NCBI GenBank assembly: GCA_011051925.1
Contig: DRKE01000245.1
Span: forward strand, 1 to 5,080
Direction: 5' to 3'
DNA from: Deltaproteobacteria bacterium
GTDB taxonomy: Bacteria; Myxococcota_A; UBA9160; UBA4427
Length of the DNA: 5,080 nt
In this document: piece by piece, positions 1-5,080 of the stretch
How the letters are laid out: each line of letters starts with the position of its first letter
Numbering within the stretch: the stretch's first letter is position 1
Made by a program: the position numbers and the translations under genes
The notes under the pieces: generated by a model
The model's database searches: none
What the model was told of the DNA's origin: nothing
The model's input: only the letters and a program-made list of their open reading frames with translations

Positions 1-105
1 CGACGGATCTTCATCGAGGCCCAATCCGCCGCCGACCACTACCGCGACCGGGCCGTGCACGGCGATCACGAGGAACCGGGGCCGGGCCCTTCGAAAGCGA
101 AATAG
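1..105 (+). CDS. C-terminal end of an unidentified protein (partial)
   Basis: Frame 1 is open from the window edge to a TAG at 103-105, giving 34 residues that start RRIFIEAQSAADHYRDRA and end in a Gly/Pro-rich, charged tail (EEPGPGPSKAK). The first half is a plausible amphipathic helix and the tail looks like a disordered C-terminus, so this reads as the real end of a gene that began upstream. I do not recognise the family, and 34 residues are too few to assign one. The gene converges on the minus-strand TIM-barrel gene, with 126 bases between the two stop codons. The stop codon overlaps an AGGAGG sequence (104-109), but no start codon lies at a usable distance behind it. The alternative is that this is a chance open stretch. 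Confidence 0.5.
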   Translation, partial: RRIFIEAQSAADHYRDRAVHGDHEEPGPGPSKAK

Positions 106-123
106 GAGGAGACCGCGACAACG

Positions 124-139
124 CCGCGCCGATGCGCGG
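124..139. terminator. Short GC hairpin between convergent genes, possible terminator
   Basis: CCGCGC (124-129) and GCGCGG (134-139) are perfect inverted repeats around a CGAT loop, beginning 19 bases after the upstream stop codon. The position between two converging genes suits a terminator working in either direction. There is no T-run on either side, so it would not be a classical intrinsic terminator. In DNA this GC-rich, such a 6-bp stem can arise by chance. A further perfect palindrome, GGGCGCGCCC, follows at 139-148 and could compete for pairing. Confidence 0.25.
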
Positions 140-231
140 GGCGCGCCCGGGACGAGACGAAGCCTGTCTTTCGGAGCGGCGCCCCGCCGGACCTCTCTAC
201 GCCGCAGCGCCCGGCGTCCTCCCCGACCCGC

Positions 232-1077
232 CTACAGCCCGAGGACCTTGCGGGTCGCGTCCCGGATGCGTCGTGCCATCGAGACGGGCCCTTCCTCGAG
301 CAGGGCGACGTTGAAGACCTCCGGTGCCCAGATCGGATCCGCTCCGATCTCCTCGAGGATCCCGAGCAACGCGGGCCAGTCCACCTCACCCTCGCCCGGC
401 AGCAACCGGTTCGTCATCGACTCCATCATGGGATCGTCTCCCGAAGCGGTCGCCGTCGTGTCGTCCATCTGGACGCAATGGATCCGCTCGCCGGGGATCG
501 ATCTCAACGTTTCCTCGTCGGGGCCTCCCGGCTGACGAAGCCAATGCCAGCCGTCGATGACGAGCCCCAGATTCTCGGCGTCGGCAGCCTGGATGAGGCG
601 CCAGGCGCTTCGCAGATCGGGCAAGCCGCTCCAGGGCAGCCATTCGATGCAGACGTCGAGGCCCCGCTCGTGACCCATCCGCGCCAACTCCGCGAGTCCT
701 CGGGTCGCAGCGTCGAAATCGATCTCGGTCGCCATCACGACGCCCGCGACCTTCTTCGCCCCGTAGTAGCTCGCCACTTCGAAGGTCGGCCCGCATTGCT
801 CTTCGATCGTGGCCGGATCGCCCGTCTCCCAGCCGATCAGGGATTCGACGATCGGAACGGAAAGCCCGCGATCTTCGTGCCAGGCACGGACCTCCTGGGA
901 GGTGGCCCCACCGCCGACCGCCGCCAGATGATGGAAGGCCCAGAGCGAAACCCCCCGAAAGCCCGCATCCGCCGTCGCATCGACGATCATCTTCAGCTGA
1001 TCACCACTGATCTCGATCGCCCCTCCCACCAGGGTCGCGTCGCACAGCACCAGGTTCTCTTCCTTCGCCAGACTCAT
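232..1077 (-). CDS. Sugar phosphate isomerase/epimerase-like TIM-barrel protein
   Basis: This 281-residue cytoplasmic protein has the xylose-isomerase-like TIM-barrel pattern (AP endonuclease 2 family). Members are usually metal-dependent and isomerise or epimerise sugars, inositol derivatives or hydroxypyruvate-type compounds. Visible landmarks are the strand-end CIEWLPW with Glu145, VIDGWHW with Asp175 and His178, IHCVQMDD at 199-206, the hallmark PGEGEVDW at 227-234, and APEVF with Glu253. Glu145, Asp175 and Glu253 match three of the four usual metal ligands; the fourth position, normally His, appears to be Gln203. Length is normal for the family. The start at 1077 is chosen because AGGAGG lies 5 bases upstream; the same frame extends 12 residues further (to 1113), but with no such site. 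The gene is transcribed away from the amidohydrolase gene and shares a 135-base gap with it. The fold is secure; the substrate is not readable. Confidence 0.9.
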   Translation of the reverse strand: MSLAKEENLVLCDATLVGGAIEISGDQLKMIVDATADAGFRGVSLWAFHHLAAVGGGATSQEVRAWHEDRGLSVPIVESLIGWETGDPATIEEQCGPTFEVASYYGAKKVAGVVMATEIDFDAATRGLAELARMGHERGLDVCIEWLPWSGLPDLRSAWRLIQAADAENLGLVIDGWHWLRQPGGPDEETLRSIPGERIHCVQMDDTTATASGDDPMMESMTNRLLPGEGEVDWPALLGILEEIGADPIWAPEVFNVALLEEGPVSMARRIRDATRKVLGL

Positions 1078-1212
1078 GGGATCCTCCTGTCGTCGAGGTC
1101 GGACGCTCGCCACCCGACTACTCTAGTCAGGATTCGTCCGCCCCGCCGCCATCGGTTCGGAGGCATGTTCCGACCCCACCGGCCGCCCGGTTCCGGGCTA
1201 CTCTCCGGAGCC
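1078..1212. promoter_or_regulatory. Divergent intergenic region with inverted repeats
   Basis: The 135 bases lie between the starts of the leftward TIM-barrel gene and the rightward amidohydrolase gene, so promoters for both are expected here. Two perfect inverted repeats stand out: GACTA-CTC-TAGTC at 1116-1128, and the continuous GCCCGGTTCCGGGC at 1185-1198, whose end is 15 bases before the amidohydrolase ATG. On the minus strand the first repeat contains TAGAGT (1120-1125), a weak match to a -10 box about 43 bases from the TIM-barrel start; I see no convincing -35 partner. No clear sigma70 promoter is visible for the plus strand. An operator role for either repeat is inference. Confidence 0.4.
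1083..1088 (-). promoter_or_regulatory. Ribosome binding site of the TIM-barrel gene
   Basis: On the minus strand this reads AGGAGG, with a 5-base spacer (ATCCC) to the ATG at 1077. It decides the start against the in-frame ATG at 1113, which would add 12 Arg-rich residues not expected at the start of this family. Confidence 0.75.
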
Positions 1213-2436
1213 ATGATCCGACCAATCAACCGACGCCGATTCCTTTCGACCTTGGGGACCCTGATCGGCGGCAGCGCCATCGGACTGGGACTCGGCAGCT
1301 GCTCGCGGCCCGACCCCGACCGCTACAACGAAGCGGATATCGCCCTCCTGAGGACGCAACGCGAGCGCGAACTCGCTCGATCCGGCAAGGGCCCCTTCGG
1401 TGTCCAGCGATACAAGGGCTACCGTGGACTCGCGGAGCTTCCGTGGTTCGAACTCGATTCGAGAGGAAGGCTGCGCTGCGTGGACGAATCCGTTCCGGAA
1501 GCGATCGACTTCCACTGTCATTTCGGCATGTCCGTCCTCTTCAAGCCCGAGCTCGATCTGAACGAGCGAACCGAACGCGTGAGGCATCTGCTCGACTGCG
1601 ACGCGACGGATCCCGGTTGCGACCTCGACCTCGACATCTACATCAACGGAAATTTCACCGACGAGGCCCTGAAGGAGCTTCGATACCAGAGCATCGCGCA
1701 GGGGCTCTGGGGAAGCGATTACGCGAGAACACAGACGATTCCCAATCTCCTCGACGAAATGGACGCGATGCGCGTCGAGAAGGCCGTGATCCTTCCGATC
1801 GCTTTCCATTTCCCCTTCGGCGACGACCTGCCCGAGACGTGGCTCGAGGCGATCGAGGCGACGAACACGCGTGACCGTTTCATCCCCGGCACCTCTGTCC
1901 ACCCTCGCCACAGGAACGCGATCGAGCGACTCGAGAAATCCGCCCGGGCGGGGGCACGCGTCTTGAAGCTGCATCCGACCATGCAGGCCTTCTATCCAGA
2001 CGAACCGGAGGTCATGCCGATCTACGAGGCCGCCGAGCGACTCGGATTGATCGTCTTCTTCCATTCCGGTCGCGCGGGCATCGAGCCCGAATCCCGCCAA
2101 CGTTATGCGATGCCTCGACACTACGAGGGCGCGCTCGCGAATTTCCCGGATCTCCCGTTCGTCCTGGGCCATTCAGGCGCACGCGACGCCGACGCGATGC
2201 TCGAAATCGGCCTGCGCCATGAGAATGCCTGGTTCGGTGTCCACGGTCAGGGCGTCACGCATCTCGACCGGATGATCGATCGAACCGGCGGAGAGCGCAT
2301 GCTCTTCGGAACGGACTGGCCCTTCTACCATCTCGCCGCCACACTGGCGAAGGTCCTGATCGTGACCGATCGGCCCGAGCGCACGCGGATCCGTCACGCG
2401 ATCCTGCGCGGCAATGCCGAACGCCTGCTGGCTTGA
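1213..2436 (+). CDS. Tat-exported, probable lipoprotein amidohydrolase (amidohydrolase-2 / ACMSD-like family)
   Basis: This 407-residue protein belongs to the amidohydrolase-2 family, metal-dependent TIM barrels that hydrolyse or decarboxylate carboxylic acids and lactones. The N-terminus has a twin-arginine motif (NRRRFLSTLG, 6-15), a Gly-rich hydrophobic stretch and LGSC ending at Cys30. This indicates Tat export and probable lipid anchoring in the envelope; the lipobox is imperfect. Catalytic landmarks are DFHCHFG with His101 and His103, KLHP with His254, FFHSG with His284, LGHSG with His320 and GTDWPF with Asp368. The usual HxH, His and Asp metal set is therefore intact. An Asp/Cys-rich segment lies at 128-141. 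The start is chosen for the Tat signal; GGAG is only 2 bases upstream of the ATG. ATG 1165 would add 16 residues, also with a poorly spaced GGAGG. The same frame runs open back to 478, but that part is antisense to the TIM-barrel gene. It probably heads the rightward gene set. The substrate is unknown. Confidence 0.88.
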   Translation: MIRPINRRRFLSTLGTLIGGSAIGLGLGSCSRPDPDRYNEADIALLRTQRERELARSGKGPFGVQRYKGYRGLAELPWFELDSRGRLRCVDESVPEAIDFHCHFGMSVLFKPELDLNERTERVRHLLDCDATDPGCDLDLDIYINGNFTDEALKELRYQSIAQGLWGSDYARTQTIPNLLDEMDAMRVEKAVILPIAFHFPFGDDLPETWLEAIEATNTRDRFIPGTSVHPRHRNAIERLEKSARAGARVLKLHPTMQAFYPDEPEVMPIYEAAERLGLIVFFHSGRAGIEPESRQRYAMPRHYEGALANFPDLPFVLGHSGARDADAMLEIGLRHENAWFGVHGQGVTHLDRMIDRTGGERMLFGTDWPFYHLAATLAKVLIVTDRPERTRIRHAILRGNAERLLA

Positions 2437-2468
2437 GCAGGACGTCTCGATTCCGGTCGGCACCAAAC

Positions 2469-2473
2469 GGAGG
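2469..2473 (+). promoter_or_regulatory. Ribosome binding site of the serine hydrolase gene
   Basis: GGAGG with a 7-base spacer (AACCCCC) to the ATG at 2481. It decides the start against an in-frame ATG at 2433, which would overlap the end of the amidohydrolase gene and add 16 residues unlike the family's N-terminus. Confidence 0.8.
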
Positions 2474-2480
2474 AACCCCC

Positions 2481-3698
2481 ATGAGCATTCCCATCCACGG
2501 CCATTGCGCACCCCGGTTCGAGAACGTGCGCAAGGTCTTCGCCGAGCGATTCGAAAGCGGAGCCGAAACCGGCGCCGCGATCGCCTTCACGCTGAACGGT
2601 GAACCGGTCGTCGATCTCTGGGGCGGGTACTACGCTCCCGAGGCCCCGGACGGATCGGAGGCCATGGCGGAAGAGCGCGAATGGGAACGGGACACGATCG
2701 TCAATACCTATTCGACGACGAAGGGCATGACGGCGATCTGTGCCCACCGGCTGGTCGAACAGGGCCTTCTCGATCTCGACGCGCCGGTCGCACGATATTG
2801 GCCCGAGTTCGCCGCGGCCGGGAAAGAGGACATCCCGGTCCGCTGGCTGCTCTCCCATCAGAGCGGCCTTCCCGCGATCCGGAAGCCGATGCCTCCGGAA
2901 GCGCTCTTCGATTGGACGGCGATGTGCGAAGCGCTGGCGGCGCAGGAACCCTGGTGGGAGCCGGGAACACGACACGGCTATCACCCCGTGACCTTCGGCC
3001 ATCTCGTCGGCGAGGTCGTCCGCCGGGCGGGCGGACGCAGTGTCGGGCAGATGTTTCGCGAGGACATCGCTCTTCCGCTCGAGGCGGACTTCCACATCGG
3101 CCTCGATCCGGAACAGGACGGGCGCGTTTCGCGACTGATCGGCTCGATCGCACCGCCGAGGTCGGGAGCCGAGGGATCCGGGCCGCAGCTGAAGGGGCCG
3201 ATGGCGGACTTCTTCCGTGACATGAACGATCCGACCACGATGGTCGGTGCCGCCTTCAACAACCCCCGGATGTCGCCGGAGACCGTGCATTCCCGCGAAT
3301 GGCGGGCCGCGGAGATTCCCGCGGCGAACGGCCACGGGACCGCCCGGGCTCTCGCCCGGATCTATGGAGCGCTCGCCTGTGGCGGGGAGGTCGACGGCAT
3401 CCGTATTCTCGAACCCGACTCGATCGAGCGAGCACGGGCAGAACAGGTCTCGGGTCCCGATGCGACGCTCGGCGGCCTGCCGATGCGCTACGGACTGGGC
3501 TTCATGTTGCGAAGCGATTTCATGCCGCTCTCCCCCGGCCCGAACTCCTTCGGGCACCCGGGCGCGGGCGGGTCCGTCGGGATGGCGGATCCCGACGCAC
3601 ACGTCGGATTCGGATACGTGATGAACAAGATGCAGATGGGACTGGTCGGCGGCCAGACGGCCTTCCGTGTGATCCAGGCTTTCTTCGAAGCATTCTGA
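2481..3698 (+). CDS. Serine hydrolase of the class C beta-lactamase fold (EstB-like, family VIII esterase type)
   Basis: This 405-residue protein has the beta-lactamase/penicillin-binding-protein fold in the form seen in family VIII carboxylesterases such as EstB, which hydrolyse short-chain esters and sometimes lactams. The nucleophile motif S-x-x-K is Ser78-Thr-Thr-Lys81 within YSTTKG. LLSHQSGLP at 123-131 is a family signature. The catalytic Tyr is Tyr167 in GTRHGYHPVTFG, and HPGAGGS at 359-365 stands where beta-lactamases carry KTG. No signal peptide or membrane segment is present, so it is likely cytoplasmic, unlike true AmpC beta-lactamases. The length suits the EstB-like group. The gene sits 44 bases behind the amidohydrolase gene and 59 before the thioesterase gene, on the same strand. 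An esterase is more likely than an antibiotic-resistance enzyme, because of the HxGxGG box and the missing signal peptide. The natural ester is not evident. Confidence 0.92.
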   Translation: MSIPIHGHCAPRFENVRKVFAERFESGAETGAAIAFTLNGEPVVDLWGGYYAPEAPDGSEAMAEEREWERDTIVNTYSTTKGMTAICAHRLVEQGLLDLDAPVARYWPEFAAAGKEDIPVRWLLSHQSGLPAIRKPMPPEALFDWTAMCEALAAQEPWWEPGTRHGYHPVTFGHLVGEVVRRAGGRSVGQMFREDIALPLEADFHIGLDPEQDGRVSRLIGSIAPPRSGAEGSGPQLKGPMADFFRDMNDPTTMVGAAFNNPRMSPETVHSREWRAAEIPAANGHGTARALARIYGALACGGEVDGIRILEPDSIERARAEQVSGPDATLGGLPMRYGLGFMLRSDFMPLSPGPNSFGHPGAGGSVGMADPDAHVGFGYVMNKMQMGLVGGQTAFRVIQAFFEAF

Positions 3699-3712
3699 CA
3701 CCGTCGGAACAC

Positions 3713-3727
3713 CCTGCGAAAGGCAGG
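3713..3727 (+). other. Small hairpin in the gap between serine hydrolase and thioesterase
   Basis: CCTGC (3713-3717) and GCAGG (3723-3727) pair around a GAAAG loop, 15 bases after the serine hydrolase stop. The stem is only 5 bp and no T-run follows, so it is not a convincing terminator. It could mark an mRNA processing or stability site, or be chance. Confidence 0.2.
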
Positions 3728-3757
3728 ACGCGCCAGGCCGATCCCGTTCCTTCGCCC

Positions 3758-4186
3758 ATGGAGAACCCATCCTTGCCCGATCTCGAAAACTGGAATCCCG
3801 GAGCCGACCCGCTCATGCAGACGATGGGCTTCGTCCGCCTGCTCGCCACCGACCCCGAAGAGGGACGCGCCTGCGTCGAGTTCGAAGCGAAACGACATCA
3901 ATGCCATTCGGGCAATGTCATCCAGGGCGGATTCGTGACCGGATGGATCGACAACGCGATGGCGACGGCGGTCCTCCTGAAGACCGATTTCGAACGCGTC
4001 GTCATGTCCCTCGAGATCAAGGTCTCCTTCTATCGGGCCACGAACCCGGGACGGGTCGTGGCCGAAGGCTGGGTCGAGCGGATCGGGAAACGAACCGCCT
4101 TCACGGCCGGGCTGCTCAGGACGCCCGAAGGCGAGATCCTCGCCCGAGCGACTTCGACGATCATGTTGGGGTCGGCCGGGAAGTAG
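3758..4186 (+). CDS. PaaI-type hotdog-fold thioesterase
   Basis: This 142-residue cytoplasmic protein has the hotdog fold of the PaaI/acyl-CoA thioesterase group, which hydrolyses acyl- or aryl-CoA thioesters and usually acts as a dimer or tetramer. The active-site stretch is CHSGNVIQGGFVTGWIDNA (49-67), matching the family pattern in which a GG turn starts the central helix and an acidic residue, here Asp65, follows within it. The strand pair SLEIKVSFYRA (84-94) and GRVVAEGWVERIGKRTAF (98-115) is also typical. The GG is preceded by Gln56 rather than the His of classical PaaI; such QGG forms also occur in the family. No Shine-Dalgarno sequence precedes ATG 3758. A TTG at 3773 has GGAG 9 bases upstream and would give 137 residues. 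It lies between an esterase and a permease gene on the same strand, which suits a role in CoA-ester metabolism, though this is inference. Confidence 0.87.
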   Translation: MENPSLPDLENWNPGADPLMQTMGFVRLLATDPEEGRACVEFEAKRHQCHSGNVIQGGFVTGWIDNAMATAVLLKTDFERVVMSLEIKVSFYRATNPGRVVAEGWVERIGKRTAFTAGLLRTPEGEILARATSTIMLGSAGK

Positions 4187-4239
4187 AGGGGCGCTGGCGG
4201 AGTTCCCGATCCGGACCGATGCAATCAGGAGGGACTTCC

Positions 4240-5080
4240 ATGAGCGAACCCGACCCGTCCGGAACGAAGGCCTTCGGCCTCTGGAGCGCCGTCTTCCTCG
4301 GAGTCGGCTCGATGGTCGGCGCGGGCATCTTCATCGTGATCGGGGAAGCCGGTGCGATCGCCGGAAATCTCGTCAGCGTATCCTTCCTGCTGGGCGGAGC
4401 GATCGCCCTCGTCTGCGGCTACTCCCTCAGTCGACTCGCGATCCGCTATCCCAGCCGCGGCGGAATCATCGAATATCTCGTCCAGGGCTACGGAGAGGGT
4501 TTTCTCTCGGGCACGTTCGGCATCGTCTTCTACTTCGCGCAGCTCGTGTCGATCGGTGCCGTCGCCAAGTCGTTCGGCACCTACGCCGCGACGTGGTCGA
4601 CCACCACGGCAAGCGGCCACATCGATCTCCTCGCCCTCGGCATCCTCGGCTTCTTCGTCGCGATCAACCTCGCCGGCGCCGCCGTCGTCGCCCGTGCGGA
4701 AAACCTGATCGTCGTTTTCAAACTCGCGGCGCTCGCGCTCTTCACGATCGTCGCACTTCTCTACATCGATCCTTCACGGCTCTCCATCGAAGAGGCGCCG
4801 GGAGCACTCGACATCCTCTCGGCGTTGGGTCTCACCTTCTTCGCCTATCAGGGATTCAGTGTCATCACCAACGCGGTCGAGGACATGGCGAGTCCCGGCC
4901 GGACCGTGCTTCGCGCGATGTTCCTGTCGATCGGTCTCGTCGGGGTGCTCTATGTCGCCGTGTCGATCGCCGTCTTCGGGAATCTCCCGCTTCAGGAGAT
5001 CATCCGGGATCGGGATTTCGCGCTCGCCGAAGCGGCCCGGCCCGCCTTCGGCGACTGGGGATTCCGGATCATCGCCGCGA
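4240..5080 (+). CDS. APC-superfamily amino acid permease, N-terminal part (runs off the window)
   Basis: The frame is open from ATG 4240 to the window edge, giving 280 residues, roughly two thirds of the usual length. It is an inner-membrane transporter of the amino acid-polyamine-organocation superfamily. Residues 20-31 (LGVGSMVGAGIF) match the broken first helix that binds substrate in this family. PSRGGIIEYLVQGYGEG (71-87) fits the conserved stretch after helix 2. LTFFAYQGFSVITNAVEDMASPGRT (198-222) matches helix 6 and the following E-D-x-x-x-P-x-R loop. About seven hydrophobic segments are visible (near 14-36, 44-66, 90-114, 129-148, 156-175, 190-212 and 226-248). AGGAGGG at 4227-4233 with a 6-base spacer fixes the start. 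It lies 53 bases after the thioesterase gene and is probably co-transcribed. Amino acid or polyamine uptake or exchange is likely; the specific substrate is not readable. Confidence 0.9.
   Translation, partial: MSEPDPSGTKAFGLWSAVFLGVGSMVGAGIFIVIGEAGAIAGNLVSVSFLLGGAIALVCGYSLSRLAIRYPSRGGIIEYLVQGYGEGFLSGTFGIVFYFAQLVSIGAVAKSFGTYAATWSTTTASGHIDLLALGILGFFVAINLAGAAVVARAENLIVVFKLAALALFTIVALLYIDPSRLSIEEAPGALDILSALGLTFFAYQGFSVITNAVEDMASPGRTVLRAMFLSIGLVGVLYVAVSIAVFGNLPLQEIIRDRDFALAEAARPAFGDWGFRIIAA

Noticed and set aside
185..216. CGCCGG (185-190) and CCGGCG (211-216) as a terminator for the minus-strand gene
   Set aside because: The 6-bp stem encloses a 20-base loop and has no following T-run on the minus strand; this is expected by chance at this GC content.
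132..314. A 60-residue plus-strand frame following the AGGAGG at 104-109
   Set aside because: The ATG is 22 bases from the AGGAGG, too far for normal use. The product is low-complexity Arg/Pro/Gly, and its second half lies antisense to the end of the TIM-barrel gene.
478..1212. A 245-residue N-terminal extension of the amidohydrolase frame
   Set aside because: This stretch is antisense to the TIM-barrel gene, contains no family features, and would bury the Tat signal in the middle of the protein.
1198..2172. A 324-residue open frame on the minus strand opposite the amidohydrolase gene
   Set aside because: No family features, Arg/Glu/Val-rich composition, and the opposite strand has a complete set of amidohydrolase motifs. 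It is a shadow of the GC-biased coding strand.
2481..3698. Reading the serine hydrolase as a beta-lactamase antibiotic-resistance gene
   Set aside because: There is no signal peptide, and the KTG box is replaced by HPGAGGS as in family VIII esterases, so an esterase-type role is better supported.
2394..3770. A 458-residue open frame on the minus strand, longer than the serine hydrolase it opposes
   Set aside because: It is Arg- and Gly-rich with no recognisable motif, while the plus strand carries intact S-x-x-K, Tyr and HPGAGGS motifs with a good ribosome site. Long antisense frames are expected from strongly GC-biased codons.
4187..4239. A terminator between the thioesterase and permease genes
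   Set aside because: No stem of useful length and no T-run can be found in these 53 bases, so read-through into the permease gene is more likely.

Overview
The window is GC-rich chromosomal-type DNA from a bacterium, dense with genes. Short gaps separate the genes, and codons prefer C or G at the third position with many CGA, TCG, CTC and GAC codons. One protein starts with a twin-arginine signal followed by a lipobox-like Cys, which fits a diderm Gram-negative. The mix of an amidohydrolase-2 protein, an EstB-type serine hydrolase and a PaaI-type hotdog protein is typical of high-GC proteobacterial or related environmental lineages. I cannot name a genus, and there is no RNA gene or marker to settle it.

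Layout. Bases 1-105 are the last codons of an unidentified plus-strand gene. A 126-base convergent gap follows, holding a short all-GC hairpin. Bases 232-1077 (minus) encode a sugar phosphate isomerase/epimerase-like TIM barrel. A 135-base divergent gap (1078-1212) holds two small perfect inverted repeats and must carry the start signals for both directions. Rightwards from 1213, four plus-strand genes follow with gaps of 44, 59 and 53 bases: a Tat-exported, probably lipid-anchored amidohydrolase (1213-2436); a class C beta-lactamase-fold serine hydrolase/esterase (2481-3698); a PaaI-family hotdog thioesterase (3758-4186); and the N-terminal 280 residues of an APC-superfamily amino acid permease (4240 to the window edge).

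The four rightward genes look like a transcription unit. By inference they could form a small catabolic set: an envelope hydrolase or decarboxylase, an intracellular esterase, a CoA-thioester hydrolase and an uptake permease. The substrate cannot be read from the sequence, and the genes may simply be co-oriented. I found no mobile element, CRISPR array, tRNA, rRNA or clear novel system. The points most worth a second look are the Asp/Cys-rich insert in the exported amidohydrolase, the Gln in place of the usual third metal-ligand His in the TIM barrel, the inverted repeats in the divergent gap, and the thioesterase start that lacks a Shine-Dalgarno sequence.
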